Shown here: positions 1 through 8,496 of the stretch, piece by piece
Numbering within the stretch: position 1 is the stretch's first letter
Layout of the letters: the number at the start of each line of letters is the position of its first letter
NCBI GenBank assembly: GCA_019044685.2
Contig: JAGTXX020000009.1
Location: 1,674,001 to 1,738,000, forward strand
Source of the DNA: Nannochloris sp. 'desiccata'
Lineage: Eukaryota; Chlorophyta; Trebouxiophyceae; Chlorellales; Chlorellaceae
Reading direction: 5' to 3'
Length of the DNA stretch: 64,000 nucleotides
Program-made: the position numbers and the translations under genes
The notes under the pieces: generated by a model
Seen by the model: only the letters and a program-made list of their open reading frames with translations
The model's database searches: none
What the model was told of the DNA's origin: nothing

Positions 1-85
1 CAAAGTTCACAAGGGCTTCAACAAGATGCAGCGGGTTTGAAAGAATTATTAAGTTTTATTCGAAATCTAACCATTGTATCGGAAA

Positions 86-977
86 ATGGTAACAGCGGCT
101 ATTTGGCCCGCTTTAGCAGGTGCATTGCGCTACACAAATTTTAAAAAATTATGCTGGACCACCTTCGTGCATTAGGTGGCGATGTGCCTCTCTACTTTGT
201 TGCTCAGTCATAGATTCACCGCTCACCGCCCCCTTCCTCCTTCTTTTTTCCCTTCCCCCACAGGCTACCTCTTTACATACTTCAACACCAAAAAAACAGA
301 TGAGCGTAAAGCTCAAATTGACCGTGCGAACGACCAAGTCCGTCTTCTCTATGGTCCATTACTAGCCTGTATTAGTGCAACTCGGTCGGCGTATGCAGCT
401 ATGGTCCGACAACATAGTCCCGACGGCACTACTGATGGCTTTGTAAAAGCCATTAGAGAATGGCCAGATGGTCCAGAAGGGAACTCGTATAGGTGAATAT
501 TAATTTTTCTCCCTCCCTTTTGGTAATTTCTACCGAAATTGAAATGGTTTAGGACCTTTTCCTGACATCTTTTTCATTTTGAAATAATCTCCCGGTCTAT
601 TTGTCTTTATTTTCGTGTTTTTCAGGCATTGGATGAAATCAGTTCTACAGCCACTAAACGAGCGTGCTGCGGACATAATCATCAACCATCTAAATTTACT
701 AGAATCTTCTAATATAGATCCTGTGTTGCTACAATTTGTAGCTCATGTTAGCTCATATCGAGTAATTCTAAACAGGTGGGAAGATGGAGCAACCGCCGAG
801 TGGTCTGCCGTTTCTTATCCTGACAAACTGCCCCAGTATGTAGAGAGAGAATTCAAGAAAATTAAAAGAAAACAAGCAGATTTATTAGGAATTAAAAAGA
901 CGGCGACGACAGAAGCAGGAGAGGCAGGTGGTAAGGATATAAACACTGGAAAAGTGCCGCTACATTCGAAATTGTAA
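86..977 (+). CDS. Conserved membrane-anchored protein of unknown function
   Basis: Three exons, 86-119, 264-492 and 626-977, join in frame through GT-AG introns to give about 204 residues. The first exon encodes MVTAAIWPALA and, with the start of exon 2, forms one hydrophobic segment (residues about 2-18), so the protein is probably anchored by its N-terminus with the rest soluble. The body has a charged DERKAQIDR stretch, LYGPLLACISATRSAYAAM, then after the second intron RHWMKSVLQPLNERAADII and LLQFVAHVSSYRVIL. From memory it resembles an uncharacterised family found in algae and bacteria with a similar HWM-x-VxxPLNxR core, but I cannot name a function. The C-terminus is lysine-rich. The exon joins restore this core exactly, which supports the model. 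The 5' UTR is cut by the window edge. Confidence 0.7.
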
Positions 978-1669
978 CAACGGCCGCCATAGCGAATCTT
1001 TTTAGATTTTGGTTTTCACGATATTAATATGCAGAAGAAAGAGGCAAAAGCATCTAAGAGATCTTCAAGTTCCTGACCCTTATGAATAGTGTGTGTACTA
1101 GATAAAGAGTAGCTTAAGCAGTGTGTGATGAGAACAAAAAGGAGTAGTAACAGAGAAGAATGCTGTCCGTAATCGATTCCCCTTGTTTTGAAGTGTCAAA
1201 CCAGTAAACTCGTTTCGGTACCCTTCCACAGTCGGCATTTCATTGTAGGGTATGCTGTTTTAATTATAAATTTAGACAATTGCAGTAGGAATTGTGCTGG
1301 TTTGAAAAAGGGCGTGTCTTGCCAGGCGGCGGTGACGCCGCATATTTATAATTTTCACTGAGGTAGGCTCCATGTCAGTTCAAATTTAAATATATTCATT
1401 CGTTTTCGCTGGCACGTTCGCTTTTGAGTTATCTTTGTAGTAGCTATTGGTTGGATTAGCACCGTCTTCAAGGCTTGGTTTGAAAAGAAGTTGAAGTTCA
1501 GGCGGAGAACTCGCAGTTCAATCCAAATCAACTAAAAATAAGTTATTTTTAGCTAAAATTCTTTCAACTGTGCCGTTTCCCATCATAAAACCCTTTTTAT
1601 TCAAACATATACTAATTATTTTTGAGACAAACCCCTCGCTGCAAGCTAGTCGTAAATAAATAAATAAAG
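978..1669. other. Intergenic, no gene recognised
   Basis: This 692-bp AT-rich spacer lies between two genes on the same strand. It holds no open frame with coding character. A TATA-like CATATTTATAATTTT sits near 1340. It probably combines the 3' UTR of the first gene with the promoter of the methyltransferase-riboflavin kinase gene. Confidence 0.5.
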
Positions 1670-2956
1670 ATGATTTCAACATGTTCGCTTATTCGATTAA
1701 AACCAACCTTAGCTACACCGTATCCAAACAGCCGCAACGGAAATCAGCTTTGGCGCGTACACGCACTAACATCGTCTACTGCCCCTTCTTCCGGCCAACA
1801 GCAATCCTCATTACCCACTGGAATCATCACCCGGCAAGAACACAATGCTATCCAAATAGAATACTTTACCCGTGAACTAAAATCCCTACAAGATTCTATA
1901 ACCGAAGAAGTAGAAGTGGAACTCGAACGCGTTGCGCAATCTATCCCATGGCTTGGCCCCAACACGAGAGTGTTGGATGTCGGTGCTGGCGATGGCGCCT
2001 TGATTCCTCATCTCCAAGCGCGCGGTGTTCTTGATATCATCGCCGTAGATGTCTGCCCAGCGATGATGGATGCTCTACACAAGAGAATACCCTCTCCGTC
2101 ATCTACTCTAGGCAACCAACCCTGTGTTCGCACCTGGGTAGGGGACATTATTGATCTGCCGGTTTACTACGCCCCATTTGATGCCGTCTTTTTCAATGCG
2201 GTATTTTGTAATGTCCACGATCAACGACAAGCGCTTCTCCGTGCTGCACTGCTTACTAGACCTGGTGGATGGATTGTTATTAGCCACCCGTTGGGTAGAA
2301 CCTGGTTAGAAGAGTATTCTAAAGGTAATACAATTATAGTCCCACATCGATTACCTGAAAAACACGAACTTGAAAAACTTATTTATGATCTCCCACTCGA
2401 GTTGATCTACTATAGAGATAGTTTTAGCAATTATTTAGCGAAAATGAAAGTCCCTGAAGGGTATGGATTTGGAGAAAATGCTATTCATCTTGAAGGAGAA
2501 GTTGTAGTGGGTTTTGGGAGGGGCTCGAAGCAGCTGGGAGTGCCCACTGCAAATATCGCTCCAGCAGGTCTTGAAGAAAAATTAGAACAAATGCCTGCTG
2601 GCGTCTATTTTGGTTGGGCAAAGCTCGATGCTGGTATAGATGCCCCTGAAATAGACAGCCAGGTGCATAAAATGGTGATGAATATAGGCAAAAGGCCAAC
2701 TTTTCAAAATGTTGATGGTGGTGATCCTCATGCTGAAGTGAGTGTGGAGGTCCATATAATGCATACTTTCAAAGCTGAAGATTTTCATGGAAAGCATTTA
2801 AAAGTGTGCGTTGTAGGGTTTATTCGCCCGGAGATTAAGTTTCCTGGGTTGCTGGAGTTGCTTGAAAGGATTAATACTGACATTGGAATTGCAAAGTCGC
2901 AATTAGATACAAAGACCTGGTTGCCCTTTAAAGAAGACTCGTTTTTAACAACTTAA
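1670..2956 (+). CDS. Methyltransferase-riboflavin kinase fusion, probably plastid-targeted
   Basis: Uninterrupted 428-codon gene. Residues 1 to about 50 are rich in Ser, Thr, Arg and Pro and look like a transit peptide. Residues about 90-265 form a class I SAM-dependent methyltransferase: motif I VLDVGAGDGALIPHL, an acidic AVDVCPAMM, and the motif-IV region FDAVFFNAVFCNV followed by RPGGWIVISHPLGR. Residues about 273-425 are a riboflavin kinase domain (RibF C-terminal type): GEVVVGFGRGSKQLGVPTAN for nucleotide and substrate binding, AGVYFGWAKLD, MNIGKRPTF, and VEVHIMHTF followed by DFHG. Riboflavin kinase phosphorylates riboflavin to FMN. The substrate of the methyltransferase half cannot be read from sequence. 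In land plants riboflavin kinase is fused to a HAD-type FMN hydrolase instead, so this partner differs. Both domains look intact. Confidence 0.85.
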   Translation: MISTCSLIRLKPTLATPYPNSRNGNQLWRVHALTSSTAPSSGQQQSSLPTGIITRQEHNAIQIEYFTRELKSLQDSITEEVEVELERVAQSIPWLGPNTRVLDVGAGDGALIPHLQARGVLDIIAVDVCPAMMDALHKRIPSPSSTLGNQPCVRTWVGDIIDLPVYYAPFDAVFFNAVFCNVHDQRQALLRAALLTRPGGWIVISHPLGRTWLEEYSKGNTIIVPHRLPEKHELEKLIYDLPLELIYYRDSFSNYLAKMKVPEGYGFGENAIHLEGEVVVGFGRGSKQLGVPTANIAPAGLEEKLEQMPAGVYFGWAKLDAGIDAPEIDSQVHKMVMNIGKRPTFQNVDGGDPHAEVSVEVHIMHTFKAEDFHGKHLKVCVVGFIRPEIKFPGLLELLERINTDIGIAKSQLDTKTWLPFKEDSFLTT

Positions 2957-3301
2957 TATATTTATTTATTGTCTTAATAGTATTTGGTGGTAAAATACCT
3001 CTGAAATTGTTGAAAATTAGGAAATGAGGTCGACAAAATTGGGAAATGAGGTCACTCTGGGAATGGTCAACAGCATAAGCGAAGCAGGACCAGCCCGTAT
3101 CGGACTTAAGAGGCCTCGGGTGCGTCAAAACAGCGTTTCAAAGGCGGGCTATAAAGGCGTCGCCGGTTTATATGTATCGTTAAAAGTTCATTTACTATTC
3201 TAAGTGTATATAACAAGCGAGCTTAGCCTGCTTAAATACTTTTAGGGTGTCGCTTCAAACTTTCAGCGCTGAGAAAAAATAACGAACTAGTTAGTTAACT
3301 C
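2957..3301. promoter_or_regulatory. Intergenic, putative promoter of the Cys-rich secreted protein
   Basis: Spacer of 345 bp between same-strand genes. GGCTATAAAGGCG near 3150 is a TATA-like box about 150 bp before the ATG at 3302. No coding frame is seen. Confidence 0.3.
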
Positions 3302-4206
3302 ATGGCTTCCTCTACGCTTCGCGTGGCTCTATGCCTCGCTTCCCTCTTGCTCGTAAGCCATCTCGCTTCTGCTCAGCCAACGCCTACTGAAATGCTGAAT
3401 GCCCAGCGTCAGCAGCAAGTCCAGCAACAAAGAGTTCAGCAACAACAAGAAAATCAACGTCGAGTAGCCACCCGTCGCTTACCTGCTCCATGCGTCGTTC
3501 CCGAATCCTACTACCCTTTCCGCACCTGTAAAGTTTCTTCCAACCCTAGGGAGTGTGGTAAAGGATGGAATGCCTGGGCCAGCTTCGCTGATTGCTGCCG
3601 TCCTGGTAATGGTGGAGCGTTTCCTCAAGGCTGCACCAATTTTAATAAACAAGTCGAGTGCTATATTCCTTGTAAGTTGACGTATCTGTGTTCTATTATT
3701 AAATATATTTACCCCTGCACTAACATATTTAACATTAATTCCCTTCTCCTTCTCTTTGCAAAGCGTCTTTCTATCCTCAACGTTTCTGCCAGGCCACAAC
3801 CAATCTCACCCGCTGCTCCTTCAACTGGGGTCAATGGCCTTCTGAGAACGAATGCTGCGCTCCTGGACGCGCTTTCCCTGAAGGTTGCACTGTCCCTGAA
3901 CCATGCTGGGTCGGTACTGATTGGTTCCCTAAGCGCAAATGCGGGACTACTGACGAACGCTCTACTTGCACCCGCGGCTGGGGCACCTACACTAGTGAGC
4001 GTGAATGCTGCGCTGCTGGCGCTGCGTTTACTGACGGCTGTGGCGATGTTGACGCAGCAGAAACTCCTACCGGAGAGAATGGCGAATTTTTAGATGCAAA
4101 TGAATATGGTGATGATGTGTATGCGCCTGCTATGGATGCTTTGCTGGCAGAACAGAGCGCCATGTTGAGTCCTCAAGGAGTACAAGCATTCGCGGCTGCG
4201 CCTTGA
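3302..4206 (+). CDS. Secreted protein with three tandem six-cysteine repeats
   Basis: Two exons, 3302-3671 and 3764-4206, give about 270 residues. Reading through the 92-bp intron, as a plain ORF does, produces a false low-cysteine tail. Residues 1-24 are a signal peptide ending SAQ; residues 25-60 are a Gln-rich linker. Three repeats then follow with cysteines at 64, 76, 85, 98, 99, 111; 120, 132, 141, 154, 155, 165; and 171, 183, 192, 205, 206, 216. The spacing is C-x11-C-x8-C-x12-CC-x9/11-C in every copy, with shared residues around YP-x-R, GW-x-x-W and AFP-x-GC. The intron splits repeat 2. The tail (about 50 residues) is acidic, then Ala-rich. The regular spacing implies three disulfide-bonded modules in an extracellular or wall protein. 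I know no named domain with this spacing; binding of carbohydrate is only a guess. Confidence 0.85.
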
Positions 4207-4536
4207 GTACTAATAGTTTGATTGAGATGAGATTCTCTTCTGTGTTTTAATTTTAATACAGTCATACGCGCCATTCGTATCTAGATTTTGGTCTTTGAAA
4301 GAGAAGATTGATAGAGGCCAGCTAAAACTATAAAGCAGCTCAACAATATTGATTGTCAAGGAGAACCCGCTCTTGATTTCAAGCCAACTAAAATTTCAGC
4401 CAAGTGCTCCGTGATTCATAAATAATATTGAATACTACAACTATTGCTATAATTAATAATAATCTCAGTGCTATCTACTAGATACATGTAATCTGTAATC
4501 CATCACACAACTTAAGAAACTAAACAAAATTTCTCT
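4207..4536. other. Convergent 3' spacer, no gene seen
   Basis: AT-rich 330 bp between the ends of two converging genes. It holds only 3' UTR-like sequence. Confidence 0.5.
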
Positions 4537-6126
4537 CTATTGAGCTCCACTAAAAAATGTATCAAGCAGGTTTCCAACATCAGCGGTACTTCCAAAAGGA
4601 GGCACCACAGTCGCCTTTACTAGCGCTTCTTTTAATGCAATACCAAATGCGCCAGTCACGTGATACAATCCCGTACGTAGCTCATCGTGGAATGCATGCA
4701 GTGCAGCGTGGGCATCGCTTTTAGGGTACACAGTGTCTCCAGTGCCACGCCACGGTTGCTGCTGCCCACTAAAAGATCTACCAGCACTATTAGATCCCAC
4801 TTGTTTCAATAACTGCTGTGTAGCAAGCAGAGTAGATAGTAATTGTAGTACAATATCACCTAATGTCGGTTGTACGAGCTGTACGACACCGAATCTATCC
4901 TCGGTCAACGACGCAACAGCCACATCACACAGTGTACGAATTGCTAATTTGCCACGTTGGTACTTACAACTAACTGCGCTTACTGCATCCAAATTTTGCC
5001 TTTGATTTATAGGCATGCTTTTGACTAGAGCTGAAGGGACTGCATTCCATTTTGTCGAAGCAGCTGCTGCAGCAGATGATGTCGTCGTCACCCCGCCACC
5101 ACCACCACCACCGGCACCTTTCTTAGGTAATGCACTAGCCATAGATTCTGCGATATGACTGATAATCCCCATACAATGACTCGCTAATGGACGCCATCGT
5201 GCTCCAGAATCATCTGCAAAGATCTCTTCTCGTCTCCAAGAAGCTTTTCCCACATCAGTGGCCACTAAAGAAAGATCAAAAAGTGCAAAATCTTGCATAA
5301 GAACCCCCTTTCTACCATCTAGACATATTTCCATTGCTTTAAGGCAATCTGTCATCCCGTAATCATCAGGGCGGAGTCTTTCTGTGAAAACTACCTCAAA
5401 AGCAATGGTTCCTACTAGCCAGCACAGCAGGCATAGCATCGAGGAGGTGATCAAAGGGAATGCTGCTCCAATAGTGGGCAATCCACGTCCTGCCAAGATA
5501 GAGAGCAGAGAGCCTAGAAGGTACCCTGACATGGCTAGGAGCGCTGCGTGGGGCAACGTAGACGGCAGCTGCTGTTTGATTCTAAAATAGCGGTGTCGTT
5601 GGATAGAAGGGAAAGCTAAAATATCCCGTGAATAGTAAATGACATGAGCTTGATACACTAGAGCCAGAGCAACTGATTGCCACATCATTTGGTAGGAAGT
5701 TAAGTTAATTTTTGACGGGAGTGTATGGTAGAAGAAAGCCAGGGCAGAAATTACGTGTCCTACAAAAAATCCCAGCCAGGTTGCTGCTTGCGGAGAGGAG
5801 GCTCTGGCGATGACCTTTCTCAGCAACGCCGCGAATTGAGGGGGGAGGAATTTCAATCCAGCGCGGTGTTTCGGTGCATTTTCTACTGTGCACATCACTG
5901 CAGTATATGCTGCTGCGGCTGGTGCTAAAGTTAGTAATAAACTAACGACACTGATCCAGTTGTTGAAAAGGAAGATGCTTCCGAGAGCTCTTAAGGGGGA
6001 TAGGGCTATCATGGGGTTCTTGACCACATTATATGTAATATAGACAAGCGCAGCAGCAAGGGCTTGCCATACAGCAGCGCCAGCTAGACGCCAAACTAAA
6101 ACTTCATTTCTAATTAAACTGTTCAT
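4537..6126 (-). CDS. NDC1: Nucleoporin NDC1-like transmembrane protein
   Basis: Intronless, 529 residues. The N-terminal half has about six hydrophobic segments (around residues 10-30, 50-78, 115-135, 145-165, 195-215 and 225-250). Then comes a soluble C-terminal half with RPDDYGMTDCLKAMEICL, LMQDFALFDLSLVA and a Trp/Arg/Glu-rich block. This layout, six membrane spans followed by a cytosolic domain opening with a conserved LMQDFAxxDL region, is that of the Ndc1 family, which anchors the nuclear pore complex in the pore membrane. A Gly-rich plus Ala/Ser stretch (GAGGGGGGG) is probably a disordered linker. The length is near the plant homologues. The call rests on topology and remembered motifs, not on a search. 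Confidence 0.7.
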   Translation of the reverse strand: MNSLIRNEVLVWRLAGAAVWQALAAALVYITYNVVKNPMIALSPLRALGSIFLFNNWISVVSLLLTLAPAAAAYTAVMCTVENAPKHRAGLKFLPPQFAALLRKVIARASSPQAATWLGFFVGHVISALAFFYHTLPSKINLTSYQMMWQSVALALVYQAHVIYYSRDILAFPSIQRHRYFRIKQQLPSTLPHAALLAMSGYLLGSLLSILAGRGLPTIGAAFPLITSSMLCLLCWLVGTIAFEVVFTERLRPDDYGMTDCLKAMEICLDGRKGVLMQDFALFDLSLVATDVGKASWRREEIFADDSGARWRPLASHCMGIISHIAESMASALPKKGAGGGGGGGVTTTSSAAAAASTKWNAVPSALVKSMPINQRQNLDAVSAVSCKYQRGKLAIRTLCDVAVASLTEDRFGVVQLVQPTLGDIVLQLLSTLLATQQLLKQVGSNSAGRSFSGQQQPWRGTGDTVYPKSDAHAALHAFHDELRTGLYHVTGAFGIALKEALVKATVVPPFGSTADVGNLLDTFFSGAQ

Positions 6127-6523
6127 TTTGGCAGATGATCAGAGTGTTATCAGGGGCGAAACATGCTTCAAGAAGTAGAATATGTATGTTTCAACAACCT
6201 TAGAATGTTGGATAACTTATTTGTTCAAACTGGTTGTATTTTTTGTAAATAATAAACACAGCAGACTTCGCAGCACTGTTGGCGCCCACAGGCTGTTTCT
6301 CCCTCTCAATGTTCTCTTTTAAGCCTGTTTTACATTTTAATCATGGTGTTCTATTCAGAGGATAAAAGAGGCTCAGGAAGAAGATACAAATTAAACATAT
6401 ATTCCACCTTTTTATAACTAGAGTTTTTTATGCTGTGACGGTAAATTTTTTGCTGCTACTGCCCTCTATATCTAGGGTCGTGAAAACTCCACTTTTAACC
6501 AAACCCCAAGTTAAATCAAATAT
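6127..6523. other. Intergenic, no gene seen
   Basis: This 397-bp spacer lies between two minus-strand genes, so it holds the 3' UTR of BTF3 and the promoter of NDC1. It contains no convincing open frame on either strand. Confidence 0.4.
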
Positions 6524-7192
6524 TTACTCAGGCTGGTCAAAGTTACCCACCAACTCGGGCACGTCATCGTCTTCATCTTCATCCTCTTCTTCTTCATCAC
6601 CACCACCCATGGCACCACCCATTCCAGGCAGACCACCCTGCATACCCATCTGAGCCATGAGTTGCTGGATGCTGGTACCGCTAAACATGGCAGCCATAGC
6701 CTCCTGAGCGGATTTTTGCTGCGAGGTGCCGGAGACAACGTATGTGTTGGCGGCGATAGATGCCTGCACCTTGGGGTTGATGAATGAGAGAGCAGTGTTG
6801 TCTTCGTTGAAGAGCAACACCTCTTCAATGCCTGGGATGGTGTTGACTCCGAGGCGTTTCAATTGTGTCTGGAGTTTCTTCTCATCGGTGGAGCTGGTCT
6901 TGTGCACAGCTTTCTTCTTTCTGCATCAAGTTGAGAGAGAGGAATAAGAACAATCGTCGTGAGAATTTTTGACTCGAAATTATGTTCACGACCTGATATA
7001 TTATAGAACACTACTTTCAAGGACAATATTAATAAGAAAAACACCCCGAATCTCTCTAGAACGGTTTAAAAAATCATTGCACGCCATTTCTGTTTGGTAA
7101 CTAAGGCTATCTAGCACTACTTGCCTTCTGACAGTTCCTTTGCCGCCGGTCCGGACGGTGCCGGCCATCTTTTGAAGCTTCTCGACATTCAT
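6524..7192 (-). CDS. BTF3: BTF3 / nascent polypeptide-associated complex beta subunit
   Basis: Two exons, 7192-7125 and 6920-6524, give 154 residues. Exon 1 encodes MNVEKLQKMAGTVRTGGKGT; joining at AGA-AG / A restores the family signature VRRKKKAVHKT. That join needs a GC donor (GCAAGT at 7124-7119) with an AG acceptor; the nearest GT donor would shift the frame. The NAC domain follows: QTQLKRLGVNTIPGIEEVLLF, FINPKVQASIAANTYVVSG, and a Gly/Met segment with an acidic tail. NAC-beta binds the ribosome and shields nascent chains in the cytosol together with NAC-alpha. The basic RRKKK segment is the ribosome-binding motif. A possible 5' UTR intron ends at TTGCAG just before the start codon. Confidence 0.93.
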
Positions 7193-7538
7193 GTCTGCAA
7201 GTGAAATACCGAAACCAAAATAAGTAAAACTATGATGTTCATAATGCGCTGCTATTAGGTATGCTTGGGTACTTGCTAAGCATCATCCATATTTTATTGA
7301 TGCATTTCTATTTCATCATCTATTTGGCGGCCGGGTTGCCAGCTCTACTACCAACCCACCTGCTTAATTCTCACGGTCCACGGGACCGAGGCGCCTGATC
7401 CTAAATCGACAAGGGGCAGAACATACGCGAGGAGCCAACCTTAATAGAAGAAATTTGGAGGAAGGCCCCCACTTCTTCGTTCACCAGGATCGATTCAACA
7501 TTTTGGGAGACGTGAACAGGCCACATAGTTGGTTGAAA
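7193..7538. promoter_or_regulatory. Divergent spacer between BTF3 and the PPR-like gene, left of the transposon
   Basis: This 346-bp region holds the BTF3 upstream sequence and ends in the left target-site copy GGTTGAAA (7531-7538). The transposon at 7539-8298 was inserted into what would otherwise be a divergent promoter region of roughly 540 bp. Confidence 0.5.
7531..7538. repeat. Left target-site duplication of the hAT element
   Basis: GGTTGAAA, identical to 8299-8306 on the other side of the element. The 8-bp length fits hAT integration. Confidence 0.9.
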
Positions 7539-7788
7539 CAGTGCTTCGTTTAGCCGGCATATATGCCGAAAATGCCGGAAAATGCCAATTTTCCGGCATT
7601 TTCAGGCGCAGGAACAGGAAAAAATGCCGTGCAAAAAGTGCCGGAGCGGAGCTCCGGCGGGCCAGAAATGCCGGGGGAAAATGCCGTTTTTTTCGAAAAT
7701 TTTGAAAAAATGCCGGAGATTTAGGCCAGTTTTAGAGTACTAAATTAACAAAAGTTCATTTGTAAGAGGTTATTCTCTCATTATCACT

Positions 7789-8092
7789 ATGGATACCACT
7801 CGGCAGACCAATGATCAGGACTTAGTCCGAACTTTGGTTGCCCAGATCTTTGATCGAGTCATGGCTGTCCAGCACTTGCAACAACCCATTGATTTGACTT
7901 CTTCTCCGTTCAAAGAACCTGCTTTGAAGGTATGTGATGTCATCTGTATGCTTAATTTCTTAAAATAAGCCACCCAAATTCAAATCTGAATTTTCTTCCT
8001 TGTTGCAGAAGAGGAAAAAAGGTATGGAAGGCGAAGAAAAAGCGTCGTGGAGCGCATTTGTAGTTCCTTGTTTTGCTTTTTTAAAGATGTAA
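7789..8092 (+). CDS. Spliced mini-gene inside the hAT element, possibly a transposase N-terminal remnant
   Basis: An ATG at 7789 opens 47 codons (MDTTRQTNDQDLVRTLVAQI and on, acidic and helical). They end at AAG/GTATGT (7929/7930). A pyrimidine-rich acceptor TTGTTGCAG ends at 8008, and the second exon (8009-8092) continues in frame with KRKKGMEGEEKASWSAF to a stop, giving 74 residues in all. Both splice sites are good and the reading frame is kept. The K/R cluster followed by W-x-x-F is reminiscent of the start of a BED zinc finger. That would fit the 5' end of a hAT transposase gene left after internal deletion, but no zinc ligands are seen. It could equally be captured host sequence. Function unknown. 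Confidence 0.4.
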
Positions 8093-8172
8093 TCTAAAGA
8101 AATTCCAGCCATGTTTCAATAAGGCGCATCTGCGCTGCTCAGAAATAGTGCCTGATGCTGTCAAGAAAAAAA

Positions 8173-8226
8173 ATGGAAAAAATGCCGGGGCAGAATCCAA
8201 ATATGGAAAAAATGCCGGGGCAGAAT
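8173..8226. repeat. Two direct copies of a 24-bp subterminal motif
   Basis: ATGGAAAAAATGCCGGGGCA followed by GAAT occurs at 8173-8196 and again at 8203-8226, a 30-bp period. It belongs to the right subterminal region of the hAT element. Confidence 0.8.
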
Positions 8227-8298
8227 GCCGAAAAACAGGCCAGGGACGAAAAAATGCCGGGAAAAAATGCCAGGCCAAAATCCTTAAACGAAGCACTG

Positions 8299-8306
8299 GG
8301 TTGAAA
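8299..8306. repeat. Right target-site duplication of the hAT element
   Basis: GGTTGAAA, identical to 7531-7538. Confidence 0.9.
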
Positions 8307-8496
8307 ACACGTTGTCGGACAGAAATTCATTCATTGATAAATTCAGCGAAACGTAACTCGTGATTTTAAGAGAGCAAAGGAAGGAAAACACCGAAACTAC
8401 TCCTCCACCTGCAAGCTCAACAAAATTACACGTTTGATCCCTCCTACCGTGGTCTGACTAAACTCCCTCGAATCACTCTTCTCACAAGCTACCACC

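Larger units (their letters stand above)
7539..8298. mobile_element. Non-autonomous hAT-type DNA transposon, 760 bp
   Basis: The element is bounded by perfect 14-bp terminal inverted repeats: CAGTGCTTCGTTTA at 7539-7552 and its complement TAAACGAAGCACTG at 8285-8298. Directly outside lie identical 8-bp target-site duplications GGTTGAAA (7531-7538 and 8299-8306). An 8-bp duplication and a CAG-N-G terminus are hallmarks of the hAT superfamily. Both subterminal regions are packed with ATGCCG/AATGCCGG motifs (about 9 on the left within 7553-7735, about 5 on the right within 8173-8285), typical of transposase-binding subterminal repeats. No full transposase is present, so it must move in trans. 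The perfect duplication and inverted repeats suggest a recent insertion. Confidence 0.92.

Noticed and set aside
3672..4093. Unspliced continuation of the Cys-rich gene ending at 4093
   Set aside because: This frame loses the cysteine pattern. Splicing 3672-3763 restores two further modules with identical spacing, so the unspliced frame is a shadow.
8081..8363. Open frames on both strands over the ATGCCG array
   Set aside because: They arise from the repeat motif itself (recurring PAFFP and KNAG units) and have no coding signature.
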